Source: Caulochytrium protostelioides
Lineage: Eukaryota > Chytridiomycota > Caulochytriomycetes > Caulochytriales > Caulochytriaceae
Direction of reading: 5' to 3'
Assembly: GCA_003615045.1 (NCBI GenBank)
Contig: ML014173.1
Coordinates: forward strand, 1 to 64,000
Length of the DNA: 64,000 nucleotides
Part shown: positions 10,345-21,954 of the stretch, in pieces
Layout of the letters: each line of letters begins with the position of its first letter
How positions within the stretch are numbered: the first letter of the stretch is position 1
Position numbers and translations under genes: made by a program
The notes under the pieces: model-generated
Told to the model about the DNA's origin: nothing
Seen by the model: the letters and a program-made list of their open reading frames with translations, nothing else
Databases searched by the model: none

Positions 10345-10533
10345 GTGCTCTGCCTTTGCCGCTGGGGAATGCCATTGGTTGGCCAACCTCAGTACTTCTC
10401 CGGCTGGATTTCTTTCAAGAAGGAGGGCGTCCAGGACCCTGCCGTGATCGATGGCATCGCTGCCACCCTCTTTCCGGCACCGGGTCATCAGGACCCCAGT
10501 CGCCTTCAATTTCTGTTTCTTGACTTTTGTTGA
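10345..10533 (+). CDS. Possible small ORF or orphan exon, unrecognised
   Basis: A 62-aa frame from ATG 10345 to TGA. Its middle (GWISFKKEGVQDPAVIDGIA) has the balanced composition and GC-ending codons of real genes nearby, unlike the Arg-rich frames around it. I recognise no family. It may be a genuine micro-gene, the last exon of a spliced transcript, a gene relic, or chance. No splice site is obvious. Confidence 0.2.
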   Translation: MLCLCRWGMPLVGQPQYFSGWISFKKEGVQDPAVIDGIAATLFPAPGHQDPSRLQFLFLDFC

Positions 10534-13356
10534 CTTGGGTTCTGGCGCCCTCGCATCGCGCCGCATCGGCATCGCATCCGCCAGTGCCTAGCAATACGTG
10601 GTGTATCCCAGATATGGAGACCGTGGCAGCGTAATCTGCCGCGATGCGGTGCTGCGGTGCCCCCCGAGGTGGCGCGTGCGAACGGACGCGGAGGGGCCCC
10701 CGCGCACACCTCTCTAACCCATTGAAAAGCGGGGTCGCCTGCAAGGCCGGGACGCTTGGGGTGTTTGCGCCACGACGCCGCTGGCCGTCGTTGGCGGTCC
10801 GCCCCTTGCCCCTGGCCTTGCCTCCCTGCGCTAGCTCCCTCCCACCCAGGTCGCCGACTCCCGTGGCAGTGACGGTTTCTGCCAGCTGGCTCCCGAAAGA
10901 GCCCCCCAGACCCCCTTCGCCACCGCGGTGGGAGCGCGTCCGGCCGCTGAGGATGCGGGTCGATGGTGGAGCTCGCGCGGTGGGGATGGCGATCGGCCCT
11001 TCGTCTTCCCGGGGTCGGACGCGCGGTGAGGACACAGCGGCGTGCCGGGTCCCCTCGTGGGATCTCATCGTGGGGCTGCCACCGGACGGCCGCGCCGAGC
11101 CACTTGCCGGGCGCGTCCCCGGGGCGTGCGGTTGTCGCGCGATGGAACGCCGTCGCGCGCGCGTGTTCGTCCATGCATCACCGGCCTGCGCGCCGCGTTT
11201 CGGGCCCTTTGACTCATCGCTCGCCTCGGTCCGCGATGGCGCGAGCGTCCCGGTCCTCAGCGGCACCGCGCCGCACGGCCGGTCAGCGCGCGTCACGGTG
11301 CATCCGCTGGGATGCGCCGGATGGATAGCGCACGAGCGCTGCGCGGGCGGGTTCTGCGCCGCTTCGGGCCACGGCGCCGGGGCCCCTTCATCTGCTGAGT
11401 TCGCCGACGACGGCCTTGACGCGCATATTTTCTTGAGCATTTTTTCAGTTTTATCCATTTTTGGGGGGTGTGGGGCTGGCCAGTCCGCCATGATACAATG
11501 GTCTCTCACGTTGCGGGGCGACGGGACATGATGCACCTGATGCACGCGGGCGACGTCGTGATGCAGCTGGCCGCTCGCAGCGGACGCTGGACCGGCCGTG
11601 GTGCCTCGGCTTGACTTCGCAGTGCGATGCGATGCGATGCAATGCCACTGGGACCACGCGAAAAGCAAATGAGCTATGATGAGCCGTTGGTGTGGGCCAG
11701 TGAGGCCGGAATGTGAGAAAGCTCACGAAAAAGAGTGAGAGAGAGAGAGGGAATGAGGGCACACGTCCGTGCGCACACAGAGTCGCGGCCCCATTCTCGA
11801 AGTAATCGCTCATGGGTCCCCGCCATTCGGCTCGACGCCGCCAATCACCCTTCTCGGGCGAAATGGGGACAATGGCCGCATCGTGGCACCCGAGGACAGG
11901 AGCATACTCGGTGGACGACCTTGACCGCCACGACAACGCGACGAAGGATCCGAGGCATCGCGACGGCCGATCCGTGTCATGGGTCTCGTTGCCGCCCTCG
12001 TTGGGGGGTACTGCAGGCATGCATGGTGCAGCCAGGAACCGATCGAGCGCGACCCCCTCCCTCAGGAAGCACTTCCCACGTCCCGTGGCACGGCTAGACC
12101 GAACGAATGAGGAGCCAGGGAATACACACACATTCTTGAATGAATTTCAGGCGTATCATGATGTTTTGCACGTTTGATAGCACGATCTGAATATACTGCC
12201 ATGCGGTGAGGCTACAGAGAGGCCTTCTGAGACGGATCACACCGCTGTCTTCGCCACGTGACCTCCTATCGACTCGCTGCAACGCCCGCATACTCACCGC
12301 ATGCTCACGCGACGTCGACGCTCGCACCAGTCATACACCTCCTCCCCACCGTTGAAAAGGGCCAGCGCCCAGTGATGATTAGCCATCGCGCTACGGTGTA
12401 GTTGTTGACCTTGCTCGCATCCTCACTCCACCGGCCGTCGCGAGCCCCCCTCCCCCACCCGCCCTCCCCCGGTCGTTGCGAGAAATAAACTTTCAGTCTC
12501 TCGGTGTGTGGTCACCCGCTGACGACCATCTCGCCCAACGCGCCTTAGCCAAACTGACCGAAAGCTTATTTTCCGCCGGTTCACCCAACGCCAAAGACCA
12601 AACACCACGACTGCGCAGAGGCTACGTGGAAGTGCACCCCGCGCAACGCGTGTCGCCGTTTGCCGTCCCAACTCATCGGTATTCGAACGGCCGACACCAA
12701 CCGTACCACTGCGTTCGCTCCAACCAAGATCCTTTTTTTCCCTTTTGCTGATCACCGGTCTTCCACGCTGGAGCCGATTGGCGCGACCACGCTGTGGGTC
12801 TTAGGTTTTGACACGCGTATTTTCCTGTTTTCCGCGTGGTTCTCAGCCACCGAGCCGATCGCAGTGCTGCCGCGCACGTTTCCCTCTTTCCGGCGCCCCA
12901 CAAGTGAGACCCCCGTACGCCCCCATTCCGCCTCACTTTTCCGGCTTCCTGCCGGAACGGGTTCTGCGGCGAGAGCCCTTTCCGCCGTCTCCGTGCGAGC
13001 ACGCGTCGTCCACGCGTCTGCCGCTCCACGTGGCGAGCCCATCTCCACGTGGCGAGCTTGTTGCCTCGTGGTCTGATCACCGCGTGGCGGTACCCAACAG
13101 GCCACGCGTGTTCACGACGGCGATCATCGCCACTTTCCGTTGATTCTTCGCAGGCCCCGGTCTGCCGTGTTGTGCCCTTGCCGACCGTGCCGTCTTCTCT
13201 CCTGGTGCTCGTCGATCCTGGCACCCTTCGTCTGACTGTGTCGAACCCTCATTCCGTGGCACGCTTAGGAAGCGTGCGTATCCCTGGGGACGCCACGCAC
13301 GACACGAGACGGGGACGACACGACTCGTGCGACTCGTGCCGACAGACGCCGAAGGA

Positions 13357-14930
13357 ATGGCGCCCGCGATGGCCGGCCATGCCGCCGTGCCGCCGCAGGG
13401 CGCCAATCCGACCCACCGCGGCGACGCTTCCTCGTCTCACGCGCGTGCCGGCGTTACGGCAACCATGGCGACTGCGTCGCATCCACCACGCTCGGGCGGC
13501 GCCCGGACCGCGTCCACGACAGCCGGTCAACCCGCCCGACCATGGGGTCCCGGCCAAGCGGCCGGTGCCGGCGCCTCGTCACCGGCCGCCACGGGCCCTG
13601 CGAAGGAAGCGCTCCACTTGCGCACGGGTGCCCCGGACGGGCCGAAACCAGGTCATGCCCGGCATGCTTCGGCTCGCGCGGCCGCCACGGCCGCCGCCCC
13701 GGACAAGACGGTCCCCGCCGGTTCTGGCCCGGCCGCATCGCCGTCGCCGTCCCCCACAACGGCCGTGTACGGCATCGTGACGGCGCCGCTGGCGGGGCAG
13801 CCCAAGTCGGCGCCACTTGTGGCCGTCGCACCCACCGCCGTGCCGGCCGCCCTGGGGGGACTGCCGAGCTATCCGGTGCCCCTGGCGATGCCGATGGGTC
13901 TCCCGCTCAGCTTGCCCATGGGTCTGCCCGTCGGGCTGGGGATGCCGCTGGCGCCAGGCATGCCGCCGCCACCCCACGGAGCCACCGCCGCCGATCAAGA
14001 CCCCGATGCCGCCGCCACTGACGCGCACCGCTCCGCCTCGGCGGCGGCGGTGGCGACGACGCCTTTATCGGCCTCGCCAAGTACGGCCTCGCCAAGTACG
14101 GCCGCGGCGAGGTCGAGCCCTGCACAGGCGGACGTCGCTGCCGGGGCGGGAGCATCTGGCGCGAGCCCGGGCCGCCTAGACGCACTGGCGGCGGCCATGC
14201 GCGCGCTGCAGATGGGGTCCCTGCCCTACGGTCCGGCCGGCTATGTTGGCGCGTCCGTGCCGCTGCCCCACAGCGTCATGGGATACATGTACCCGACCCA
14301 TCCTCCGGTCCCGGCAAGCCTGCCCGGCGATCTCCACGGCCACGGCCCTCCACAAGGGCACCCCCAGGGCCATATGCAGGGTCCTAGCCACGGCCAAGGC
14401 CACGACATGGCCGTCGGTGGTGCGCCACCGCCCAGCTATATGTATGCGCCGCCGACGCCGTCCTCGATTCCCCTCGACACGGACAGCAGCCGTCGCATGA
14501 GCAACGGCGAGGTCGCAGACCGTGACGCGGCCGGCGTTGACGGCTACCCGACGCCTGAAACTCCCGTGGGCCAGAGCAGCGCCGGCCAGCACGCCGGCGA
14601 TGCCAAGCAATCGCCGTCGGCCGGCCTGCTCGACAAGGCGCCATCGGACATAGTGCATCCGGCTAATCTGCACGCGGCTTATACGGCCGGTCTTGGGAAC
14701 AGCCCCATGGCATATGGCCAGTCACTCTATGGTTCAACGATGCCGTACGGCTATCCATATGCGCATCCTTCCATGCCCATGGGCCTGCCCATGGCGATGC
14801 CCATGTCAATGCATGGTGTTGAAGGCTATGCTCCCAGCTACTACTCGATGTACATGCCGGCTCAGTCGGGCGCCCATGCGGACAGCAGCGCCCGTAACAA
14901 TAACGGCAATGTCAACGGCGAAGGCAACGG

Positions 14931-14961
<31 letters not shown>

Positions 14962-17751
14962 CATGGCGACGACATTGGCGACGACCATGGCGATGACAAC
15001 GGCGATGGCAACGGCAATGACAACGATTGCAACGATGGCGCTGACAGCCGCCGCCACGATTCGACTCAATCAGAAGATGATGAGGAGAATCGTCTCCGCC
15101 AGCATCAAGCGCAGAACGACGGCGAGAATCCGGCCGCGAACAACGGGATGCTTGGCATGCCGCATGAGGCGACGCCGTCGCAGCCCATGATGTTCCCCCA
15201 CGCTTACTACTATGCCGCAGCGATGGCCGCCGCCGCCGCCGCCTCGGCTGCCGCGGCGTCGGCCGGGGTCAACGAGGGCGACGGACGGAACGATGACGGT
15301 CACGTCTCCGGTGCCGGCGACGCGTCCTCCGCGATGGGAGCTGTCAATGCCGCCGCATACTGGTCCTATATGGCGCAGGCCCAAGCTCAAGCAATGGCGC
15401 AAGCGGCCGCTGCGGCTGCGGCCGTGGCTGCCACCACGTCGCTTTCTGGCGGAGGCGGCTCACGGGGCAGCGCACCCAGCGGCGGCGTCGCTGCCTCTCC
15501 CTCGTATGCCGCCCACGTGCCCATGGTTAGTATGGGTGAGACTGGCACGACGCTGGGACCCGCAGGCCAAGCATCCATTCCGGCGTGGTACTACCCCACG
15601 TACCCAGGCATGCTGATAGGTATGCGCCCGGGATATCCCGTCTCGCAAGGGCCGTTGACGATGTCTCATGCGCCCGTGTCCACGCATGGCGGCATGCGTC
15701 CTGAGCAGCAGCAGCAGCAGCATGTTTCATCGCTCTCATCGCTGTCGCCACCTGGCGTGCCTATGCAATCGCCCTCTTCATCGCCCTCTCGAACGGCATC
15801 ACTGGCGCCCGCATCGGCGCATGCACCCACGCCCAAGTCGGGACCCAGCGGGCCATCGCTTGTCGAGGCAAGCGACCGCCCTGTGAGCGGAGACAAGCCG
15901 CGCAGCGCCCACCGCAGCGCCGCCCGATCGGGGTCGCAGCCGTCAGGCGGCGCGGCATCCCATCCTGAGTCACATCGTGGGGCCCGGCACGAACGCGGCG
16001 CGGCTAGCGCGGCATCTTCATCGCCATCGCCGGCTTCCGCCGCCGCCCCCCATGGGCCGCCGGGGTCCGGCGTCGGCACCTCGGGCGGCTCGAGCACGGC
16101 TCGCGGCATGCAGCGCCACCATGCCGCGCAAGACGCCGCGGCCGTCACAGCGCCGCAGGGCCCTGCAGGTCGTGCGCCACGCCCCGGGCGCCATGGTGTC
16201 GGACGGTCCGGCGAAAGTAGTGGCCACCACTCGTCGTTAGGCGGGTCCAGCGGCGCGGCGACCTTGGCCGAGCTGCCGAAATGCTCGACCAATCTGTACG
16301 TTCGCGGCCTGCCGTCGACGACGACGGATGCGTCGTTCGCAGCCATCTGCGCGGCACATGGTCCGCTCGTCAGTTGCAAAGCGATGCTCGACCTGCAGAG
16401 CGGCGCATGCAAAGGGTTCGGCTTCGCCATGTACGCAAGCGGGGAGGCTGCTTGTCAAGCGCTCGAGTCGCTCCAGGGCGAAGGCTATCTTGTTTCCCTT
16501 GCGCGCATGACAGCCAGCGTGGCAACCGTGACCGCCGTCGCGGCCGCCGCATCCTCGACGCCCACGGCCGGCGGCGCCACGGGCGGCCTCGGCGGTAGCG
16601 GCGCGAGCAGCGCTGATGAGCCTTCCAGTGCCGGGAAGAGCCACGTAGCTGCCTCGGCCGGGTGGCCGCCTGCGGACAAGTCGGCCGCCGCCGCATCGGC
16701 CTCGACGTCGCCGTCGGCCTCGGCGTCTCCTGAGTCCGGCCACGGGTGGTCGTCTGGCCCCGGCGGCCCCGCGCATAGCTCCCCCCAATCCGGCCACGGT
16801 CAGGGCTTGCCGATGGGCATGCACCTGCCTATGAACCTCAGCATGGGGATGAATCTGGGCCTCAATATGGGGATGAACGCGGGCATGGCGTCGCCGCCGC
16901 CGCCATCGGGCGCCGTGCCGTCGGAGTTTCAGCACCGTCTCACCAAGCTCGGCGACATCCGCTCGAACAATCTTTACTTGGCGAACCTGCCGCCGACGCT
17001 GACGGCATCGGATCTGGAAGCGCTGGTCGTCCCGTTCGCGCCCGTCGTGAGCGTCAAGATGCTGCGCGACCCGAAGACCGGTCTCGGCCGCGGCGTCGGG
17101 TTTATCCGGCTCCAGGACCGCGCCGATGCCGCCCGCGTGATACGCGTGCTACATGGCCGTGGGTTGCGGTGGGCGCCGCGGGGCCTCGCGCCGGGCCGTC
17201 CTGTGCTCGTGCTCGCCGCCGACGAGACGGACGTCGCCGGACCCGCAGCCGCGGCGCATGCGGCGTTGTCGGCACGGCGTTCGACCACCGACTACGGGCA
17301 ACCGTGGGAAGAGCAGATCGCCGTCATTCAAGTCCGGTTCGCGGATTCGCCAGCCCAGAAGGAGCTCAAGCGCCAGATGCAGCATCCGAGTGGCGGCTAC
17401 CACGTGGGTCATCGCTCGGGCGTCGGCGGCGCCCGCCACGGGCATCCTACCAACGCTCATCTTGCCATCGCGCATCTGCATGCCCAGCCCTACGCGCAGC
17501 AGCATCAGCAGCCACCGTCGCTGTCGACGGCATCGACGCCAGCGGCGCTGTTGCCCACATCAAATTGCTTCACCAACCGCGGTGAGGTGACAGCGACGCC
17601 GAGTGGTGCATTGTCGTCTGCATCGCCGGTCCGAGGAGGCGATCCTTCAGCAACCGGGACGCCGTCAAATCTCGCGTATCCGCCGCCGGACGAGCGACAA
17701 GCCGCGACGACATCGAGCTTGCCGCATTCAGGCACCACGACGACGCTCTAG
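13357..17751 (+). CDS. RBMS/MSSP-like protein with two RRMs and long low-complexity arms
   Basis: Single-stranded nucleic-acid binding protein, probably an mRNA regulator. RRM1 (about 976-1055) has RNP2 LYVRGL and RNP1 KGFGFAMY. RRM2 (about 1202-1290) has RNP2 LYLANL and RNP1 RGVGFIRL. The pairing TNLYVRGLP / LDLQSGACKGFGF and LYLANLP / RDPKTGLGRGVGF matches the RBMS (MSSP) pattern best. The frame is open from a GTG at 13327, but the first ATG is at 13357 (1464 aa). Residues 1-970 are Pro/Gly/Met/Ala-rich with an Asn-Gly-Asp repeat at about 515-560, and the linker between RRMs is Ser/Ala-rich. Vertebrate RBMS proteins are only about 400 aa. The long disordered arms suggest granule-forming behaviour; that is inference. 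Confidence 0.8.
14896..15034 (+). repeat. Coding Asn/Gly/Asp repeat
   Basis: Imperfect GGCAAC/GGCGAC hexanucleotide units inside the RBMS-like gene encode alternating Gly-Asn, Gly-Asp and Asp-His residues. The reading frame is kept throughout. Confidence 0.85.
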
Positions 17752-18192
17752 GACTCTCAGGCGTGGTCTACGTGCTCTATATTTTTAGAGATATACAGTT
17801 CCCCTGTGAGACAACCTGACTCGATCACCATGCCCCATTGGCACCCCCAGGAAGTTCCCCCCTTAGGAGGCCATCCGCGTTAGGTTAGGCACCGCTTGCC
17901 GACCAAAGACTGCGGCCGGTCTTGCCGAGGGATGCGGTACATCGTCGCCAGCCTTATACGGGGGATCAGGCGGCGCCAAATGTTCAAGGCGGCATTGAGG
18001 TGACGTTTCACAAACTTGCCTTGGTGGAATCACACCGCAGTCAATCGCTGACCACGGGATCCTTGCGCCGGTTTTGCACAGGACCAGACTGGCACTCTTC
18101 ATGCACCTGGGTTGTCCGGAACACCTCGACCGATATGGTGCGGAAGCACGGAGCGCACGCCCGAGATGTACGAACGGAGAGCCCGCCCCAGC

Positions 18193-18561
18193 CTACTCTG
18201 TGCCCATGACCCTGAAGGTCGCTCTGTCGCAGGCCATCACTTTGAGGTCTTTCAGCAAGCCATACAGCACGCAGGTGGTCATGAAGTGGGCGGGCCTCTG
18301 GGTCACCGGCACCACGTGGAAGGCCGGCAGCCCAGTGGCACCCTATTGCCGCCCAGTGCATCGCTTTCAGTGGCTCATGGCGACCTCCGCCATGTCATTG
18401 GGACCTCGCGCGACGGCTTTAGCAGCCACGTGAGTGAGTATTCCATGGGCGACCAGGTCATGGTGTGGTACCGGTCCCTCCCGCCCCTGGGCTTCACCGG
18501 GCTATCCCTTCCCGACCGACTGTCCAATCCGATGGAAGACCTGGTGTACCGGAGTATCACC
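18193..18561. pseudogene. Possible decayed coding remnant, origin unclear
   Basis: On plus, a frame ending at 18564 contains SEYSMGDQVMVWYRSLPP, which loosely recalls the 'GD-V-V' motif near the C-terminus of retroelement integrases. On minus, a frame at 18193-18321 contains FMTTCVLYGLLKDLKVM and then stops. Neither frame extends to a full domain, and I see no terminal repeats or target duplications. It may be an old gene or retroelement relic, or chance. Confidence 0.2.
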
Positions 18562-19416
18562 TAAGTCGCGGGCCAGCGGCCGACGTCGTTCAGGACGCCT
18601 TGCACGACGCGAACGCCCCGTGGGATCTATTCCGATCGCCATGATGACAGAGGACAGTCAGACGGAGGCGAGGTAGAATTCCCTCTCGAAGGCGATCGTC
18701 AGGCCCCAGGGGACGCTCGACTGGACTGGAACTTGGACTCGATGCCCATGTGGAAGCCGAGAACGGCGCCCTGCTTGACAATCGAGAGGAGGCCGTCGAC
18801 GACGCCGTGGGTGCTGGTTGGCGTCCTTCGATTTGTGAGCGGCTTTTGATGGCGATGTACGATGTACGTGATGCTCGCGGCGGGGAGTTCACCGACGCGC
18901 CGAGCGGAAAGAATTGCGGCTTCCAGCCGTCTGACTCGAGGTGGCGTCCACGAGGCGTGGTGAAGGCGACGCCGGGGGATCTGCCCCAAGTGGCGTTGAA
19001 ACGAGCAATCCAAAAGAACAACGCGCGGAGGCGCACCGAGATCGAGACTGGGTGCGGGAGGACGGGGGCCTTCGCCGATCCTCACCCCTGCTGGCCAATC
19101 CATTTATTTATAAATTTGGGCCCAAGGCGGTTCGTGGACCGTCATGAGGGAGCGATGCCGACTTCGATATCAGCTATGAATAGCTAATAACGATGTCATT
19201 TATATCGACTTCATCTTTTTCATCTGCATGAGTGAATGAGCGAAAAAAAACGCCATGAGTGAATTGAAAAGGGTTGGCGACGAGGCGGCAATGCCGGTAT
19301 GATGAAAGCTATCAGGCCGGGGTCCGCTTTGTGGCAAGTGGAAGCACCCGGGAACGAGACTCGCATGAAGCGCAACTTGGCCGTCATCGCTGCGTCCATC
19401 GAAAACCCAGAGCTCG

Positions 19417-19427
19417 TATTTATAAAG
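19417..19427 (+). promoter_or_regulatory. TATA-box candidate
   Basis: TATTTATAAAG lies about 187 bases before the ATG at 19614, in locally AT-richer DNA. It supports transcription starting between the box and that ATG, and argues against in-frame ATGs upstream of it. Confidence 0.5.
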
Positions 19428-19613
19428 TCTCGCTGTTTCTTGGCTGTCAGACGTCCGGTCTCGATTGCTCATCATCCAGCTCCGATCTCCAGTCCTTCGG
19501 TTATATTGCGGATTATTTGTTTGCATCATCAGATTGTTGCATTGTCTTCGGATCGTGTTTCGGTGACGCGTCAGCGTGATCCCAGATTAGCCCCCTCTGT
19601 CACAGCCATCGCC

Positions 19614-20276
19614 ATGTCACGGCGGATGCCTCGCAGCCGCGCCGTCCAGCCGCGACCGAGCTCGCGACGGACCTCGTCGGCCTCGGTGGTCGCCATCAAC
19701 GCTCTGCTCCTCCTTGCCGCCGTCCACGCGGCGGCATCGCCCTCCCCGGCCGAAGTGCTCCAGTGCGAGCTCTGGAAAGATGCGTCCTGCACGCGCATCG
19801 GACTCGTCGTCGGCGGCGCGGGGATACTCGCCGCGGACTTGCTGAAGCGCGCCGATGCCGCGGCCGACGCGCCCGCCAACAGCGGCACCGACGGCCAGAC
19901 GGGCGGCAGCGGCAGCGGCAGCGGCGGCGGCGTCGCGGCGCCGGCGCCCGTCGTCACCACGAGCCCGGCGGCGCCCGCGGCCACGCCCAGCGCGCCAGCG
20001 CCTGCGGCGGCGTCGTCGTCGCCATCGCCGGCCGCACCCTCCGCGTCGCCGGCCGCAGACAGCGTGACACAGTTCGCGCCGGCCGGCAGCGGCGGCAGTG
20101 CCGCCTCGTCGTCGTCTAATGCTCGGACGAGCGGCAAAGTCAAGAACGGCAGCGGCGTTTATGTCTACTCGGGGACCTCGTCCGACGCCCCGGCGCCGCT
20201 GTCGCAGCGGGTGGGACTCGGCGCGAGCGCCATCGCCTCGCTCGTGATTGCCGTCGCCCTGGGCGCGCTCATGTAG
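19614..20276 (+). CDS. Small secreted, GPI-anchor-like surface protein
   Basis: 220 aa with the layout of a fungal cell-wall or GPI-anchored protein, but no family I recognise. An Arg-rich n-region (1-20) and a hydrophobic core (about 24-40) make a signal peptide with likely cleavage around 41-45. A short segment with only two cysteines (C51, C59) follows. A Gly/Ser then Ala/Pro/Ser-rich stalk (about 85-180) could be O-glycosylated. The last 20 residues are hydrophobic (GLGASAIASLVIAVALGALM), as in a GPI signal. I chose ATG 19614 because a TATA-like box sits between it and earlier in-frame ATGs. The gene converges on the carrier gene with 109 bases between stops. Function is unknown. Confidence 0.65.
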   Translation: MSRRMPRSRAVQPRPSSRRTSSASVVAINALLLLAAVHAAASPSPAEVLQCELWKDASCTRIGLVVGGAGILAADLLKRADAAADAPANSGTDGQTGGSGSGSGGGVAAPAPVVTTSPAAPAATPSAPAPAAASSSPSPAAPSASPAADSVTQFAPAGSGGSAASSSSNARTSGKVKNGSGVYVYSGTSSDAPAPLSQRVGLGASAIASLVIAVALGALM

Positions 20277-20385
20277 CGTCCGCCTCCGCTGCCGCGTGGC
20301 GCCTTGGTTGTGGATTCAGCCGAAGAGCACCTGTGAACAAGACGGGACGGGGCGCGATGGGTTGTCGCGGGCATCGGGCCATCTA

Positions 20386-21872
20386 TTATATACTCAGGCG
20401 TGGCATACACCAGACCATGACCTTTTCGTAGACCAAAAAGTAGAGTGCATGCACGGGAATCGCGCGGGTACAGTTGGCGCCGAACCCATTGTAAAAGCCA
20501 CGCCAGCCGTGAGCGCGGAACATCTCGGTGATGACGTGCTTGGCGGCGACGGCGCGGCTCGAGGTCCGCGTCGGCGCCTGCAGGACGCGCTTGCGGTACT
20601 GCGTGCAGACCGAGTCGACGGGGAAAATGACGAGCCAGGAAGTGAATCCGCAGAGCGCGCCGCCGAGCACGTGGACCCAGGGATGCGTGACGGGCGCGCT
20701 CATGACGCCCGCAGTCGCCGGCGGCAGCGGCGTCTGCAGCGTGTACGGGTGCAGCGGCTCCCACACGACGGCGACGCGCTTCACCGCTTCGTAGGCGCTG
20801 AAGTAGAGCCCGCAGCCAAAGAAGTCGCGGACGAGGTGGATGCTGAGGCCGCGCCAGACGCCAAAGATGCCGAGCGCGAGGGTGATGTTCCTGGCGACGG
20901 CGAGCGAGCTGCCGCGGGCCGTCAGCAGCGCCGCGTGCGCCGTGGTGCTCCGTGCTGCCGCGGCCGAGGCGGGGGACGATGCGGTAGCAGGAGGCGCGGC
21001 ACGCGGGGGCGCGACCGCCGCCGTCGGCTCGGCGGCGGGGTGTAATACCGGGCGGGAACGCGCGGGGGGCGGCGACGCCGACGCCGCCGACGCCGACGCC
21101 GTGGTCGTGGTTTCGGTCATCCGCGTGGCAAGGATGCGCTGGATCTTGACAAACTCAAAGGGTGCCGCAATAAACGACGTGGCGACGCCGCTGACGGCGC
21201 CGCCAAGAAACGCCGACGCGCCGAGATGGCTGTTGACGTCGCGGGCAAAGTGGAGGCGCGCATGGCAGAACTCGCGGGCGTCCGCATAGACCGAGAACGC
21301 GATCGTTTTCATACTGCTCACGGTCAGGAGGGGCGGGCCGATCCCGCGGAAGAACCCCGCCACGCCTTCCTGAGCGTAGGTCTGGCGAATGCACGCCGCC
21401 ATCGACGGGTAGTAGTACGCCTGGGTGCGGACTTTGATCGAGTCGAGCGGGAAGCCCATCGAAACCGTGACGAGGGCCGCGGCCGTGGCCGCGATCGCTC
21501 GTCGGTTCTCGAAGAGGGCCGCCTGCGTCGACGCGTGCCACGCGGGCGGCAGTACGCTGATCGGCTGCCAGAGTGCGGCATCGCCACCTGCCGGCCGCTT
21601 TGCCGTCGCTGGTGCCGACGGCGGCCCCGACGTCGTGGATGTCGGCCACAACAACGACGACGACGGCGGCGGCGGCCGCGTCGTCGGCGACTGTGGCAAG
21701 GCTACCGTTGATGTCGAGGGCACCACGGACGCCACCAGGTCGGTCGGTTCGGATGCCCGGGGCTTCGGCTCAGCGGTCATAGTGCGGATCGGGATGGGGA
21801 ACCCACCCGAGGGCATGCCGGCCTGGTCGGGCCCCGGCATCAGCCCATGGAGGAGCCGCGACAGGCCTCGCC

Positions 21873-21906
<34 letters not shown>

Positions 21907-21954
21907 AGCGGATGGCAGTTCCGTCCACGGCGCGATCTCGGTGGGCGATGCCAT
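20386..21954 (-). CDS. Mitochondrial carrier family (SLC25) protein
   Basis: Inner-membrane solute carrier of 522 aa; the usual length is about 300. The three-fold repeat is visible by its signature motifs: PLDSIK at 169-174, PFEFVK at 265-270 and PVDSVC at 445-450. The third has Cys where Lys/Arg closes the salt-bridge network. Other carrier hallmarks are GFFRGIG (200-206), YFSAYEAVKR and GWRGFYNGFGANCTRAIP near the end. Extra sequence consists of a Pro/Ser/Thr-rich N-terminal arm of about 145 residues with poly-Pro at 18-27, and an Ala/Ser/Pro-rich insertion after about residue 280. ATG 21954 is the natural start. The substrate cannot be told; the SLC25A45-like or acylcarnitine/amino-acid branch is possible. 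Confidence 0.88.

Larger units (their letters stand above)
8932..13356. other. 4.4 kb gap, no recognisable gene
   Basis: This lies between NCS1 and the RBMS-like gene, both on plus. Open frames in the GC-rich middle (about 10.6-11.5 kb) resemble nothing known and overlap on both strands. AT-richer patches occur near 9410-9480, 9720-9760 (with AATAAA at about 9724) and 12120-12200. A perfect hairpin lies at 10203-10225 and a small coding-like frame at 10345-10533. The last few hundred bases are pyrimidine-rich and are probably the leader of the next gene. Confidence 0.55.
17752..19613. other. 1.9 kb gap with weak coding-like remnants
   Basis: This region has lower GC than its neighbours. It holds short frames that look partly coding but have no intact gene (see 18193-18561). 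At about 18.7-19.1 kb both strands have 100-150-residue frames of unknown origin. From 19090 the DNA turns AT-rich and leads into the promoter of the surface-protein gene. Confidence 0.5.

Noticed and set aside
10415-11668. 417-aa minus-strand open frame
   Set aside because: It has low-complexity composition, overlaps a plus frame of similar quality, and has no motif.
17878-17890. TTAGGTTAGG telomere-like repeat
   Set aside because: Only two units are present in ordinary intergenic DNA. It is not a telomere.
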